Origin: Bifidobacterium breve
GTDB lineage: Bacteria > Actinomycetota > Acidimicrobiia > Acidimicrobiales > Acidimicrobilacustridaceae
DNA: 38,806 nt
Reading direction: 5' to 3'
NCBI GenBank assembly: GCA_945878725.1
Contig: CAMCTY010000019.1
Span: 1 to 38,806, forward strand
Shown: positions 18,322-27,429 of the stretch, one piece after another
Position numbering within the stretch: position 1 is the stretch's first letter
Layout of the letters: each line of letters opens with the position of its first letter
Notes under the pieces: generated by a model
The model's input: only the letters and a program-made list of their open reading frames with translations
Database searches by the model: none
Told to the model about the DNA's origin: nothing
Program-made: the position numbers and the translations under genes

Positions 18322-19901
18322 CGATTCGCCTCCTCGGTTGCGGCGGATACAGGTGCAGAGTTACGGCCCCGAATGGGTTGGGGTCGCTCGGCAGGCAGAC
18401 CCAGCAGCTTCGAATGCCCGAACCATCGCGACTTCGTCACGAACTTCACTACTGGTCGCATGTACGCCCACGATGTCAGTAGATCAAGCATCGTCGAGAG
18501 GCCAAGGTAAAAGGCGAAGCCTCGAACCGGTCCCACAGTGAGCCACCAGAGCAGACCGGCGCCGATAAGGGATGCAACGTCAGCCTTGACGATCGTGGAG
18601 AACGCCGACACAAAGGACTTGTCGGTTGCGCTGCGTATCGAACGGCCGTTATTGATGTCTTCCTTGAGGTGCTCGTAGTAAACGACATTCGAGTCAAGTG
18701 AGACACCGATCGAAACGATGATGCCGGTGATGCCGGCCAGCGTCAGGGCCAGACCGTTGTTAGTCCCGAGCCACGAGATGATCGACCACAGCAGCGCACC
18801 TTCGATAGCGAGCTTAAGTACCGCAAACAATCCAAGTATTCGATAGAAGGCCATCATGTAGATGGAAACGGCGATCAGGCCGACGAGGCCAGCGATCAGA
18901 CCGGCATGCAACGCATCCTGACCGAGTGTGGCCGACACGATCTGGGCCTGCTGCTGCTCGAGTTCAATGGGAAGTGCGCCGTACTTGAGCGCCGTCGCAA
19001 GGTCCTTAGCTTCTCGCTCCTTGAAGTCACCGGAGATCTCGATCTGATCGGCTTGGAACGAGGCCTGCTGAATCGTCGGAGCCGAAAGAACACGACCATC
19101 CAGCACGATTGCGAGCTGTCCGCTCGGGCAAGTCTGCGACTTCGCGAAGCACTGGGCAGCAACTCCATTGAAGAGACCAATCCCATCAGCACCACCCTTG
19201 AAGGTGGGGTTGACGGTCCATTGTCCGTTCTGCAGCGTTGCACGGGCGGTGTCCATCGCGCCGCCAGTGAGCGAGACCGGGCCAACCGCGTACGTAGCGA
19301 CGAGAACGCCATCCTCACATTGGGGAAGAAGCGCCTGACCACTCGGATTCGATTGCTCTTCAGTCACGCCGTCAATACAGGTTTGGTCCGTGTAGCCGCC
19401 GTTGGCGGCCTCGGTCGTCGTGGTGACCGACTCGAGAGTCGTTGTGGGATCGGCAGGCGCCAAGGTGGTGGCGGTCGCATCACCGGCAATGGTCGTCACA
19501 CTCGATACGGGTGTCGAGGTGGTCGTTGTCTCGGTGTCAGGTGGAGTCACGGGGATCGTTCCGAGCACTGGCCGGAACTGAAGTTCAGCGGTCTGGCCCA
19601 CAAGGGCGATCGCACGGTCTTTGTCCTTGACACCCGGAATCTGGATCAGGATGTTGTCGCCCTGGCGGGTGATTTCAGGTTCGGCCACGCCGAGTGAATC
19701 GATGCGCTGACGAATAATGCTGATGGCCTGATCAAGCGTGTCGCTCTCAACCGTGCCGGTCGGCTTGAGCACAACCGAAACGCCGCCCTGGAGATCGAGA
19801 CCGAGAAGCGGCTTGTTGCCAGCCGTCACGGTGTAAATCAAGGTCGTGGCAGCAATGACAACAATGATTAGGAGGGCTCCGTATCCACGGAAACGTTTCA
19901 T
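18318..19901 (-). CDS. secD: Protein translocase subunit SecD
   Basis: Sec accessory membrane protein, 527 residues. TM1 is at about 9-26, followed by the family motif LLGLDLQGGVSVVL. The large extracytoplasmic domain contains VGQTAELQFRPVLG and the conserved GALPIELEQQQ before TM2. The remaining five membrane segments lie at about 330-500, with the motif SIGVSLDSNVVYYEHLKEDI. Residues about 118-200 (encoded by 19302-19550) are an insertion: a Thr/Ser/Pro/Ala-rich stretch (TETTTTSTP, TTTLESVTTTTEA) followed by a segment with Cys175 and Cys195. Both would lie outside the membrane. The ATG overlaps the yajC stop by 4 bases. Confidence 0.97.
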   Translation of the reverse strand: MKRFRGYGALLIIVVIAATTLIYTVTAGNKPLLGLDLQGGVSVVLKPTGTVESDTLDQAISIIRQRIDSLGVAEPEITRQGDNILIQIPGVKDKDRAIALVGQTAELQFRPVLGTIPVTPPDTETTTTSTPVSSVTTIAGDATATTLAPADPTTTLESVTTTTEAANGGYTDQTCIDGVTEEQSNPSGQALLPQCEDGVLVATYAVGPVSLTGGAMDTARATLQNGQWTVNPTFKGGADGIGLFNGVAAQCFAKSQTCPSGQLAIVLDGRVLSAPTIQQASFQADQIEISGDFKEREAKDLATALKYGALPIELEQQQAQIVSATLGQDALHAGLIAGLVGLIAVSIYMMAFYRILGLFAVLKLAIEGALLWSIISWLGTNNGLALTLAGITGIIVSIGVSLDSNVVYYEHLKEDINNGRSIRSATDKSFVSAFSTIVKADVASLIGAGLLWWLTVGPVRGFAFYLGLSTMLDLLTSWAYMRPVVKFVTKSRWFGHSKLLGLPAERPQPIRGRNSAPVSAATEEANR

Positions 19902-20230
19902 CGGTCGGCACCGCCATTGAGCGAATCAGTTTCGTCACCCGGTTCGAGTTCACCGGAAAGCTCGTCAACGATTTCCGCATCAGGAGTGATGACCAACGAC
20001 GCAATTGCACGGCGAGCGATTCGTATCTCGACTCCCGGGGCGATCTGCATCTCAACGAGGTCACCGTCGATTGAGACGATCGTTCCGTAAATCCCGGAAC
20101 CGATCATGACGTCGTCGCCCACAGAAAGGCCAGCGACGAGGGCATTGTGTCGTTTGAGTTCCCGCTGCTTCGGCACGATGAGAATCACCCATGCCACGAC
20201 GAACAACAGAATCAGAATCAGAGGTGCCAT
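19898..20230 (-). CDS. yajC: Preprotein translocase subunit YajC
   Basis: Small Sec accessory protein, 110 residues, one transmembrane helix at about 3-19 (PLILILLFVVAWVILIV). The family signature follows: PKQRELKRHNALVAGLSVGDDVMIGSGIYGTI in the order basic segment, then GD.V...G..G.I, then IAPGVEIRIARRAI. An acidic C-terminal tail (DELSGELEPGDETD) is typical. It opens the yajC-secD-secF unit; the stop overlaps secD by 4 bases. The 106-base gap to tgt (20231-20336) holds no gene and no exact TANNNT box at leaderless spacing. Confidence 0.95.
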   Translation of the reverse strand: MAPLILILLFVVAWVILIVPKQRELKRHNALVAGLSVGDDVMIGSGIYGTIVSIDGDLVEMQIAPGVEIRIARRAIASLVITPDAEIVDELSGELEPGDETDSLNGGADR

Positions 20231-20336
20231 TGGTTCAAGTACTCAATCGGTGTCGTGAAGTCGGGAAGGCAAACGCCGACACGTTACCGCTCTGGAGGCC
20301 TCGCTTTTCCGCACGAGCGCTTTGGGGCCCCTGAGA

Positions 20337-21467
20337 TCAGCCCCAGACCGAGACCACCTCGGCTCGGAACCCGTCATAGGTGCCTTGGGTAATCGCATTT
20401 CGGGCCTGTTCCATGAGACCAAGAAGCCAATGCACGTTGTGAATTGTGGTCAGACGGGCCGCCGTTGGCTCGTTCACGGAGAGGAGATGGCGGAGATACG
20501 CCCTCGACCAACGCGAACAGGCCAGACACGAACATCCGGCCTCGAGGGGCCCAGGATCACGGGCGAATCTGGCGTTGCGCAGATTCATGCGACCGCTGCT
20601 CGTGAGGATCGTTCCGTGTCGGGCTAAACGGGTCGGAAGCACACAATCGAACATGTCGACTCCCAGAGCCACAGCCTCGACGATGCTCACCGGATCGCCG
20701 ACGCCCATCAGATACCGAGGCTGGTCGATCGGGAGGGTGGCTGTCGTCGCATCAAGGGCCGGCAGCATCTCCTCACGCGTCTCCCCCACCGACAGCCCAC
20801 CAATGCCGTAGCCGTCGAATCCGATCTCGACTGTGCGCAACGCGCTCTCGATCCGCATCGCGGCGTTGATGCCACCTTGGACGATGCCGAACTGGGCTTG
20901 CGTCGAACCGTTCGACCGTGCCGGAGCATGTGCGAGTTTTGCCCGTGCCGCCCATGCCGCCGAACGATCGACGGCGGCCTGCACAACCTCGTCAGTTGAC
21001 GGCAATGGCGGACACACATCGAGCACCATTTGAATGTCGCTGCCGAGTGCCTGCTGCACTTCGACACTGCCTTCCGGGCTCAGGTGGTGATAGCTGCCGT
21101 CATAGGTCGATTGGAACCGAGCACCTTCTTCAGTCACTTTCGGCTCAAGGGAGAAGATCTGGAATCCACCCGAGTCGGTGAGGACATGTCCGTTCCAGTC
21201 AGCGAAACCGTGCAGTCCGCCCATTTCGGCGATCAACTCGGCACCCGGGCGCAGCATGAGGTGATAGGTGTTTCCGAGAATCACCTCGGCGCCAAGCGTT
21301 TCAAGATCTGCCGACGTGAGTGTCTGCACCGCACCTCTGGTTCCCACCGGCATGAAGCACGGGGTGCGGAACGATCCGCGGGCCGTATGCACGACTCCCG
21401 TTCGGGCGCGGTCATCTGTCGCCAGAATCTCGAGCTGCAAAACACGTTCGTTGGTCGGTTCGATCAC
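20337..21467 (-). CDS. tgt: Queuine tRNA-ribosyltransferase (TGT)
   Basis: Exchanges guanine 34 of GU(N)-anticodon tRNAs for preQ1, the first tRNA-bound step of queuosine synthesis. From the GTG at 21467 the protein is 376 residues, the usual size. This GTG overlaps the TGA of queA (GTGA), and the sequence VIEPTNERVLQLEIL leads straight into the TIM barrel. Motifs are TPCFMPVGTRGAVQTL, GNTYHLMLRPG, LTDSGGFQIFSL (catalytic Asp), GIGGLSVGE, and the zinc site CSCLACSRWSRAYLRHL followed by a His. The frame is open upstream to 21785, but that part is antisense-frame shadow of queA. QueA performs the next step, so the pair makes functional sense. Confidence 0.96.
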   Translation of the reverse strand: MIEPTNERVLQLEILATDDRARTGVVHTARGSFRTPCFMPVGTRGAVQTLTSADLETLGAEVILGNTYHLMLRPGAELIAEMGGLHGFADWNGHVLTDSGGFQIFSLEPKVTEEGARFQSTYDGSYHHLSPEGSVEVQQALGSDIQMVLDVCPPLPSTDEVVQAAVDRSAAWAARAKLAHAPARSNGSTQAQFGIVQGGINAAMRIESALRTVEIGFDGYGIGGLSVGETREEMLPALDATTATLPIDQPRYLMGVGDPVSIVEAVALGVDMFDCVLPTRLARHGTILTSSGRMNLRNARFARDPGPLEAGCSCLACSRWSRAYLRHLLSVNEPTAARLTTIHNVHWLLGLMEQARNAITQGTYDGFRAEVVSVWG

Positions 21468-22525
21468 GGAGTCATCCAGAGGTCGCGGCGGGTCAGGAGC
21501 ATGGCATCTCCGAAAGAAAGGAAGCGGTATCCGTCGTCGATCGCCTCGGCGTAGAGATCTCGCCAGCGTGGCCCGACGAACGAATCGATAAGGACGAGGA
21601 GCGACGATCTCGGTAGATGGAAATTCGTGAGCAGGCGATCGACGATCTTGAACTCGTGATCGCCCTTGATGAACAACTCGGTTCGACCAGATGACGCACC
21701 GAACGCCGCGGCACTTTCGAGAGCGCGCACAACCGTCGTCCCGATAGCGACCACCTTTCCACCGGCGGCTTTCGTGCGCTCGCAAGCCTCCATGGTTTCG
21801 GGCGGGATGCGATAGGCCTCCGAATGCATCACGTGATCTTCGACGGCATCGGTAGCGATCGGGCGAAACGTTCCGAGCCCCACGACAAGTTCAACCTCAG
21901 CGCGACCGATTCCGCGTTCCTCGCATCGGGCGAACACCTCTTTCGTGAGATGTAGGCCAGCGGTCGGAGCCGCCGCCGAGGCTGGTCGCTGCGAGAAGAC
22001 GGTCTGATATCGCTCGGGTTCGTCGAGTCGTTCGGTGATGTACGGCGGCAATGGCATCACGCCGTGTCGCTCGAGGGCATCGAGCAACGGAATCGAGGAC
22101 TCGAGTTCCACAATCCGGCGGCCTTCACCAAGATCGTCGTGAACAACGATTCGCAGTTCGTCACCGGGGCCGGCGGGTGTCAGTTCCGTTCCCGGAGCGA
22201 CTTTGCGGCTCGGGCGCACAAGCGCTTCCCAACGCGAATGCCCCACCGAGTCGACGGCCCCGTCATCGAGCCGGTCCAAGAGAAGGACCTCGGCGGCGCC
22301 GCCGCTTGAACGCGTCAGGTGGAGACGGGCCGGCAGCACTCTCGTGTTGTTGACCACGAGCAGATCGCCTGGGTCGAGCAGGTCGGCGAGATCGCGCACG
22401 ACTCTGTGCGTCGGTGGATTCAGGGGGCCCTGATCGACCAGCAAACGGGCCGCGTCGCGGACATCCAGCGGATGCTGGGCTATCGCTGAGTCAGGCAGGT
22501 CGTAGTCGAAGTCGGAGGTCTCCAC
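21464..22525 (-). CDS. queA: S-adenosylmethionine:tRNA ribosyltransferase-isomerase
   Basis: Transfers and rearranges the ribosyl part of S-adenosylmethionine onto preQ1-tRNA, giving epoxyqueuosine. The 353 residues match the family. The start METSDFDYDLPDSAIAQHP is typical, followed by LLVVNNTRVLPARL, PPYI, YQTVFSQRPASAAAPTAGLHLT (the conserved YQT..A...G..AAPTAGLHFT region) and the C-terminal TNFHLPRSSLLVLIDSFVG. Start is GTG at 22525; TAACCT lies 9 nt upstream, a possible extra promoter. It lies 20 bases after ruvB and overlaps tgt. Confidence 0.97.
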   Translation of the reverse strand: METSDFDYDLPDSAIAQHPLDVRDAARLLVDQGPLNPPTHRVVRDLADLLDPGDLLVVNNTRVLPARLHLTRSSGGAAEVLLLDRLDDGAVDSVGHSRWEALVRPSRKVAPGTELTPAGPGDELRIVVHDDLGEGRRIVELESSIPLLDALERHGVMPLPPYITERLDEPERYQTVFSQRPASAAAPTAGLHLTKEVFARCEERGIGRAEVELVVGLGTFRPIATDAVEDHVMHSEAYRIPPETMEACERTKAAGGKVVAIGTTVVRALESAAAFGASSGRTELFIKGDHEFKIVDRLLTNFHLPRSSLLVLIDSFVGPRWRDLYAEAIDDGYRFLSFGDAMLLTRRDLWMTP

Positions 22526-22545
22526 GGCCCGAGCAGGTTAGGGCC

Positions 22546-23646
22546 TCAGGACTCGAACAACATGCGTCCGGAGTCGGCGGCGAGTCGGGCATCGGCAGGA
22601 GCGACGAGACCAAGATGTGCCCAAGCCGCGGCAGTCGCCACCCTGCCGCGCGGCGTGCGCATGAGAAGTCCCTGCTGAATGAGAAACGGCTCGTAGACAT
22701 CCTCGACGGTTTCTTCTGCTTCACCGATGCTGATCGCGAGGGTGCCGAGTCCGACTGGTCCGCCACCGAATTTGCGACACAGATTCGAAAGCACAGCCCG
22801 ATCGACCTTGTCGAGGCCGAGATCATCGACGCCGAAGACGGCAAGTCCCTCGTGAGCGGTTTCGTGGTCGATGGAACCGTGCCCACGAACTTCGGCGAAG
22901 TCACGGACCCGCCGAAGCAGACGATTGGCGATTCGAGGCGTGCCGCGAGCGCGACGCGCTATTTCCGCGGCACCGTCGGGATCGATTTCGATTCCGAGGA
23001 TTCCGGCCGCGCGAATCACAATGGCCTTAAGTTCCTCAGCGTCGTAGTAATCCAGTCGTGCAACAAGGCCGAACCTGTCGCGCAGCGGACCCGTGATGAG
23101 CCCTGTGCGAGTCGTGGCCCCGACGAGTGTGAACCGCGGAAGATCGAGACGGATCGAACGCGCCGCCGGACCCTTGCCCAGCACGATGTCGAGTTGGAAA
23201 TCCTCCATCGCCGGGTAAAGGACCTCTTCGACGTTTCGACTCAACCGATGGATCTCGTCGATGAAGAGCACATCACCTTCACCGAGTCGGGTGAGAATCG
23301 CAGCAAGATCGCCAGCACGATCAAGGGCGGGGCCCGAAGTCACGTGCAGCCCAACCTCTAGTTCGGCGGCGACGATTCCGGAGAGCGTGGTTTTGCCGAG
23401 TCCAGGAGGGCCAGCGAAAAGCAGATGATCGACCGACTGACCGCGACGACGCGCGGCCTCAAGGATGATTCCGAGGTGTTCTTTGAGTTCGCGCTGGCCG
23501 ACGAAATCGTCGAGATGGCGCGGCCGGAGTCCTCCCTCTTCGCCGATGACATCGGTTCCTGCGGGATTCGACCCGGGATCCCGCTCGTCGAGTGCCGTTT
23601 CGAGATCCTCGGGCGTCGGTTCGGGAGAAAGGATTTCGTCGCGCAT
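22546..23646 (-). CDS. ruvB: Holliday junction branch migration ATPase RuvB
   Basis: AAA+ motor that, with RuvA, drives branch migration of Holliday junctions. The 366 residues include the N-terminal [20 protein letters not shown], Walker [11 protein letters not shown], Walker [18 protein letters not shown], sensor 1 [18 protein letters not shown] (which also includes the arginine-finger region) and the C-terminal winged-helix motif [18 protein letters not shown]. Its ATG overlaps the ruvA stop by one base. A 20-base gap separates it from queA, so queuosine genes are likely read from the same mRNA. Confidence 0.98.
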   Translation of the reverse strand: MRDEILSPEPTPEDLETALDERDPGSNPAGTDVIGEEGGLRPRHLDDFVGQRELKEHLGIILEAARRRGQSVDHLLFAGPPGLGKTTLSGIVAAELEVGLHVTSGPALDRAGDLAAILTRLGEGDVLFIDEIHRLSRNVEEVLYPAMEDFQLDIVLGKGPAARSIRLDLPRFTLVGATTRTGLITGPLRDRFGLVARLDYYDAEELKAIVIRAAGILGIEIDPDGAAEIARRARGTPRIANRLLRRVRDFAEVRGHGSIDHETAHEGLAVFGVDDLGLDKVDRAVLSNLCRKFGGGPVGLGTLAISIGEAEETVEDVYEPFLIQQGLLMRTPRGRVATAAAWAHLGLVAPADARLAADSGRMLFES

Positions 23647-24260
23647 CAGGATGCCAACTGTTGCAGAGCGAGGCGGAGCAATTCGGAGGTACCGACATCC
23701 TCCGGAAGCGAACGAACGGCATCGGCGATCTCGTCCGGGCTGTACCCGAGTTCGGCCAGCGCATCCCGCACGTCGCCAAGCGGCGTTCCCTTACGAGCAC
23801 CCGATGCGCCACCCGGCGCAGTTGTGCCAGTGAGGGCTCCGATGTCGAGTCCCGGAATGTCGAGTTTCGACTTGAGTTCGATGAGTAAACGGGCGGCGGT
23901 CTTTTTTCCGACTCCCGGAACGAGACACAGCGCGTCAAGATCATCGTCGGCGAGCACCCGCACCAGAGACGCAGGTGGGTGTGCACCAAGGATGCCCAAT
24001 GCCAAGGAAGGGCCGACCCCATGAGCCGAGAGCAATGCCTCAAAGACAATGCGTTCGTCAGCGGTGGCAAAGCCGTAGAGCGTTTCTGAATCTTCACGGC
24101 GGTGATGATGTGTATGCAGGAAAACCTCGGAGCCCGGTTCCGACAAACCTGCGGCGGTACCGGCCGTGATGATCACTCGGTAGCCGATTCCGGAAACTTC
24201 GATGAGCACTTCGCCGGTGGGCCAGCGATCGAGCAACGTTCCCCGCACTGAACCGATCAT
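23646..24260 (-). CDS. ruvA: Holliday junction DNA-binding protein RuvA
   Basis: Tetrameric junction-binding partner of RuvB. The 204 residues open with [29 protein letters not shown], split here as an OB-fold. Two helix-hairpin-helix motifs follow around residues 70-130 ([17 protein letters not shown] and [19 protein letters not shown]). A flexible Gly/Ala/Thr linker leads to the C-terminal RuvB-contacting domain ([20 protein letters not shown]). The start overlaps the ruvC stop by one base (TGATG), and the stop overlaps ruvB the same way. Confidence 0.97.
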   Translation of the reverse strand: MIGSVRGTLLDRWPTGEVLIEVSGIGYRVIITAGTAAGLSEPGSEVFLHTHHHRREDSETLYGFATADERIVFEALLSAHGVGPSLALGILGAHPPASLVRVLADDDLDALCLVPGVGKKTAARLLIELKSKLDIPGLDIGALTGTTAPGGASGARKGTPLGDVRDALAELGYSPDEIADAVRSLPEDVGTSELLRLALQQLAS

Positions 24261-24790
24261 CAGCGAGCTCCGGCCCGTGCTGCGGCATCACGCATGGGTG
24301 CCATTGCTATGTGGCAAAGGGCAAGCGCGGCGGCATCGGCAGCATCGGGGGGATCAGGAAGCTTGGCCAGACCAAGCAAGGTCTGCACCATCTGTTGCAT
24401 CTGTGCTTTGTCGGCGTTTCCCCAACCTGCCACCGCAAGCTTCACCTCGTTGGGCGAATACTGCACAACCTCACACCCGGCATTGACCGCTTCGACCATC
24501 GCGACACCACAGGCCTGACCCACTGACATGGCAGTGCGGACATTGACCTGGAACAGGACACGTTCGACCGCGAGCGCCACTGGCGGAAATTCGGTCATGA
24601 GCGCCCGCAACTCGAACTGCAACTCAGCAAGGCGATGGTGCACCTCATCGGCTGGCGATGTGCGAATCACGCCGAGGGCAACGGCCTTTGGTCGGGCGGT
24701 CGCACCGCTCACAAGCGCCGCGTTGGGGGGCACTTCGAGCACGCAATACCCGCAACGGGTCAGACCGGGGTCGATTCCTAAAACGAACAC
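24260..24790 (-). CDS. ruvC: Holliday junction resolvase RuvC
   Basis: Nuclease that cuts Holliday junctions symmetrically. In 176 residues it shows the acidic active site: Asp7 in LGIDPGLTRCGY, a Glu in LAVERVLFQVN and the late Asp pair in PDAADAAALALCH. The Ser/Gly-rich core VRTAMSVGQACGVAM and YSPNEVKLAVAGWGNADKAQM are also typical. Start is GTG at 24790, with TACGAT 7 nt upstream and no clear Shine-Dalgarno. It is the first gene of the long minus-strand cluster and is divergent from the ABC-F gene, so its promoter probably drives ruvCAB-queA-tgt. Confidence 0.97.
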   Translation of the reverse strand: MFVLGIDPGLTRCGYCVLEVPPNAALVSGATARPKAVALGVIRTSPADEVHHRLAELQFELRALMTEFPPVALAVERVLFQVNVRTAMSVGQACGVAMVEAVNAGCEVVQYSPNEVKLAVAGWGNADKAQMQQMVQTLLGLAKLPDPPDAADAAALALCHIAMAPMRDAAARAGAR

Positions 24791-24797
24791 TCGTACG

Positions 24798-24803
24798 ATC
24801 GTA
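24798..24803 (-). promoter_or_regulatory. -10 box (TACGAT), ruvC
   Basis: TACGAT on the minus strand lies 7 nt before the GTG of ruvC, in the 83-base divergent gap shared with the ABC-F gene. The spacing fits a leaderless mRNA. It overlaps the short palindrome TACGATCGTA, so some protein could bind there, but that is speculative. Confidence 0.55.
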
Positions 24804-24860
24804 GCGGTCCACCCGGCACCGGCGGAGGATCGGTCCGACAGGCGGTGGCGCCCCGATCTG

Positions 24861-24866
24861 TAGCCT
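24861..24866 (+). promoter_or_regulatory. -10 box (TAGCCT), ABC-F gene
   Basis: TAGCCT, then 7 nt, then the ATG at 24874. The spacing fits leaderless transcription, and the spacer (GCCCCCG) contains no Shine-Dalgarno. Confidence 0.5.
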
Positions 24867-24873
24867 GCCCCCG

Positions 24874-26535
24874 ATGTCAGCCACGATTCACGTCAAGGGA
24901 GTTTCGTTCTCCCGGGGCCCACACACCATCCTCGACCAGGTCGACCTGACCGCATCCCCCGGGATGCGACTCGGCGTTATGGGGCCGAACGGCGCAGGTA
25001 AATCCACGCTGCTCGGCATTTTGGCGGGGCGATTGGAACCCGAATCCGGAGCCGTGACTCGGCTGCCTGGCATCGCGACCGTCGGGGAACTCCGACAAGA
25101 GACCGAACGGGTCCCCGATGAAACTGTCGAGGCCTATCTCGGCCGACGAACCGGGGTCGGACCGGCACAGACCGAACTCGACGCGGCAATGGAAGATCTG
25201 GCTTCCGCCGCGGATGGTGCCGACGATCGTTACAGCGATGCCCTCGAACGCTGGCTTGCCCTCGGCGCCGCTGATTTCGAATCTCGCGCCGAAGAGGTCG
25301 TCGAATCGCTCGGACTTACCCCCGCCATCCTCAGCGCGAACATGACGTCGCTCTCCGGCGGACAAGCTGCCCGCGCCGGTCTCGCCGCGTTACTGCTCTC
25401 CCGGTTCGATGTTCTGCTGCTGGATGAGCCAACGAACGATCTCGATTTCGACGGACTTGAGTACCTCGAGCGATTCGTCATCGGTTTCCCCGGGCCGCTC
25501 GTTGTCGTAAGCCATGATCGGACATTTCTCGACAACGTCGTTACCCACGTAGCCGAACTCGACGAGCACAGCCATCGACTCACGCTCTTCGCCGGCGGAT
25601 GGAATGCGTTTCTTCACGAACGCGATGTCGCCCGCCGCCACGCCGAGGAAGACTTCAGTCAGTTCGATGCGAAGCGCACTGATCTCCAGTCGCGGGCCCA
25701 ACGCGAACGCGAGTGGGCCCACAAAGGCGTGAAGAAGGAGAAGTCGAACAACAGCGATGGCGACAAGATGGGCCGGAAGTTCCGTAAAGATCAGACCGAA
25801 CAACTCGCATCACGAGCACGCCGAACCGATCGCGCGATGGAACGCCTTGATTCCGTGGACAAGCCATGGGAGAGCTGGAACCTCAACTTCGAAATCGCCG
25901 TTGCACCCCGGGCCGGCGCAGTCGTCGCCCGTCTCGACAGCGCGGTCGTCCAACGCCCCGACTTCACGCTTGGTCCTGTTTCACTCGAAATCGGATGGGG
26001 AGAAACCATCGGAATCGTCGGCCGCAACGGAGCCGGCAAGACGACTCTCATCGACGCACTCCTTGGTCGAGTTCCGCTGACTTCCGGAGTGCGCTGGCAG
26101 GGACCAGGTGTCGTCATCGGCGAGATCGATCAGGCCCGCGACATCTTCTCCGGCGACGGCACGCTGCTTGATGCGTTCATCCGCGCAAGCGACGCGAAAC
26201 TCGCCGAGGCCCGTGGGGTTCTCGCCAAGTTCGGTCTCGGCACCGATCATGTGCAACGACCTGCCTCGTCACTCTCACCGGGCGAACGGACGCGGGCGAC
26301 ACTCGCTTTGCTCCAGGCCGTCGGCGTCAACACTCTCGTCCTCGACGAACCCACGAATCATCTTGACCTGCCGGCCATCGAGCAACTCGAGACCGCGATT
26401 GGCGCGTTCCCCGGAACCGTCATCCTCGTCACCCATGACCGTCGGCTGCTTGAGACCATTCCGTTCACGAGACTCCTACGCGTCGATGCAGGAGTAGTTC
26501 TCGACGAAACGTCGTCGCTTCCCGATCCAAGCTGA
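24874..26535 (+). CDS. ABC-F family ATPase (two ABC domains, no membrane part)
   Basis: 553 residues with two ATP-binding cassettes in tandem and no transmembrane segment, the ABC-F plan. Cassette 1 has Walker A GPNGAGKST (37-45), signature LSGGQ (about 159) and Walker B LLLLDEPTND (about 181). A charged linker of about 80 residues follows (ERDVARRHAEEDF, RAQREREWAHKGVKKEKSN), matching the ribosome P-site-tip interaction motif region. Cassette 2 has Walker A GRNGAGKTT (about 383), a degenerate signature LSPGE (about 466) and Walker B LVLDEPTNHLD (about 487). ABC-F proteins act on ribosomes, either as translation factors or in protecting against ribosome-targeting antibiotics; which applies here cannot be told. 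It is a single-gene unit convergent with the SDR gene. Confidence 0.9.
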   Translation: MSATIHVKGVSFSRGPHTILDQVDLTASPGMRLGVMGPNGAGKSTLLGILAGRLEPESGAVTRLPGIATVGELRQETERVPDETVEAYLGRRTGVGPAQTELDAAMEDLASAADGADDRYSDALERWLALGAADFESRAEEVVESLGLTPAILSANMTSLSGGQAARAGLAALLLSRFDVLLLDEPTNDLDFDGLEYLERFVIGFPGPLVVVSHDRTFLDNVVTHVAELDEHSHRLTLFAGGWNAFLHERDVARRHAEEDFSQFDAKRTDLQSRAQREREWAHKGVKKEKSNNSDGDKMGRKFRKDQTEQLASRARRTDRAMERLDSVDKPWESWNLNFEIAVAPRAGAVVARLDSAVVQRPDFTLGPVSLEIGWGETIGIVGRNGAGKTTLIDALLGRVPLTSGVRWQGPGVVIGEIDQARDIFSGDGTLLDAFIRASDAKLAEARGVLAKFGLGTDHVQRPASSLSPGERTRATLALLQAVGVNTLVLDEPTNHLDLPAIEQLETAIGAFPGTVILVTHDRRLLETIPFTRLLRVDAGVVLDETSSLPDPS

Positions 26536-26596
26536 CAAAAACAAAACCGGACCCGGCGACCCGACGCCCCGGAGGGCACGCGGATCGACGGGTCCG
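26536..26596 (-). terminator. Intrinsic terminator of the rnhA-SDR unit
   Basis: The arms CGGACCCG (26548-26555) and CGGGTCCG (26589-26596) pair, with an inner GCCC/GGGC hairpin at 26566-26577. On the minus strand the stem is followed at once by GTTTTGTTTTTG, a good T tract. It therefore terminates minus-strand transcription coming from the SDR gene. On the + strand no T tract follows, so it serves the ABC-F gene poorly. Confidence 0.65.
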
Positions 26597-26637
26597 AAGT
26601 CCTGTCGCACGATTGCTTCAGGCAACCACGCTGTTGA

Positions 26638-27414
26638 TCACTTCGGGCCGAGGCGTGCTCCACCGTCGACACGAATCGTCTGGGCATTCATGTACGAGTT
26701 CTCGATGAGCTGGAGAACCATGCTCGCAAGCTCGCTTGAGAAGCCGAGACGCTTGGGGAAAAGCACGTCCTTCGAGAGGTTGATCTTGAATGCTTCGGAT
26801 CCTTCGCCTTCGCCGTAGATCGGCGTATCGATGAGACCCGGGGCAACCGTGTTGACGCGGATTCCGACGACGGCAAGGTCACGTGCGATCGGAAGAGTCA
26901 TGCCGACAACGGCACCCTTCGACGCGGAGTAGGCGGCTTGCCCGATCTGACCATCAAACGCTGCGACCGAGGCCATATTGACGATCGCTCCACGCTCGCC
27001 GCCCTCGAGGGGCTCGGTACGACTCATCGCTGTGGCGGCAATGCGGATGAAGTCAAAGGTGCCGGTGAGGTTGATGTCGATCACCTTGCGCCAGTAATCA
27101 AGGTTGAAGGCCGAGTCGTAGCTGCCGTCCTTGCCGATTGTGCGACTGGCGGCACCGATACCGGCCGAGTTCACGAGAGCACGCAGCGGACCCATCTCGC
27201 CGGCAGCCTCGACAGCAGCGATGATGTCCTGCGTGTTGGTGACGTCGACATGAGCGAACGCGCCGCCGATTTCAGTGGCGAGCGCATTGCCCTTTTCGTC
27301 GTTCACATCGGCGATGAGCACCTTTGCTCCGCGGGCGGCGAGGGCACGTGCACATGCCTCGCCGATTCCCGATGCTCCACCGGTGACGATTGCTGAGATT
27401 CCATTGATATCCAT
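26638..27414 (-). CDS. Short-chain dehydrogenase/reductase, 3-hydroxyacyl-CoA dehydrogenase-like
   Basis: NAD(P)-dependent oxidoreductase of 258 residues with a classical SDR layout. The cofactor motif is [12 protein letters not shown] (about 11-22), with VLIADVND after beta-2, where the Asp suggests NAD rather than NADP. NSAGIG follows beta-4, and the catalytic Ser-Tyr-Lys lies in NMASVAAF and [22 protein letters not shown] and the C-terminal [16 protein letters not shown] complete the fold. The pattern is closest to type-2 3-hydroxyacyl-CoA dehydrogenases (HSD10-like), so a role in fatty-acid or branched-chain acyl-CoA oxidation is likely; the true substrate is unknown. Start ATG at 27414 lies 15 bases after rnhA. 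Confidence 0.9.
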   Translation of the reverse strand: MDINGISAIVTGGASGIGEACARALAARGAKVLIADVNDEKGNALATEIGGAFAHVDVTNTQDIIAAVEAAGEMGPLRALVNSAGIGAASRTIGKDGSYDSAFNLDYWRKVIDINLTGTFDFIRIAATAMSRTEPLEGGERGAIVNMASVAAFDGQIGQAAYSASKGAVVGMTLPIARDLAVVGIRVNTVAPGLIDTPIYGEGEGSEAFKINLSKDVLFPKRLGFSSELASMVLQLIENSYMNAQTIRVDGGARLGPK

Positions 27415-27422
27415 GGGGCGAG

Positions 27423-27428
27423 AGCCTA
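27423..27428 (-). promoter_or_regulatory. -10 box (TAGGCT), SDR gene
   Basis: TAGGCT on the minus strand, 8 nt before the SDR ATG, in the 15-base gap after rnhA. It could give the SDR gene its own short-leader or leaderless mRNA. Confidence 0.4.
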
Positions 27429-27429
27429 C

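Noticed and set aside
21468-21785. N-terminal extension of tgt by 106 codons
   Set aside because: The extra part lies inside queA in another frame and is Arg-rich and unlike TGT; the GTG overlapping the queA stop gives the normal length.
22414-23361. Long + strand frame of 315 codons opposite ruvB and queA
   Set aside because: It is antisense to two certain genes and has Arg/Ser/Pro-rich, family-free sequence. It is a frame shadow.
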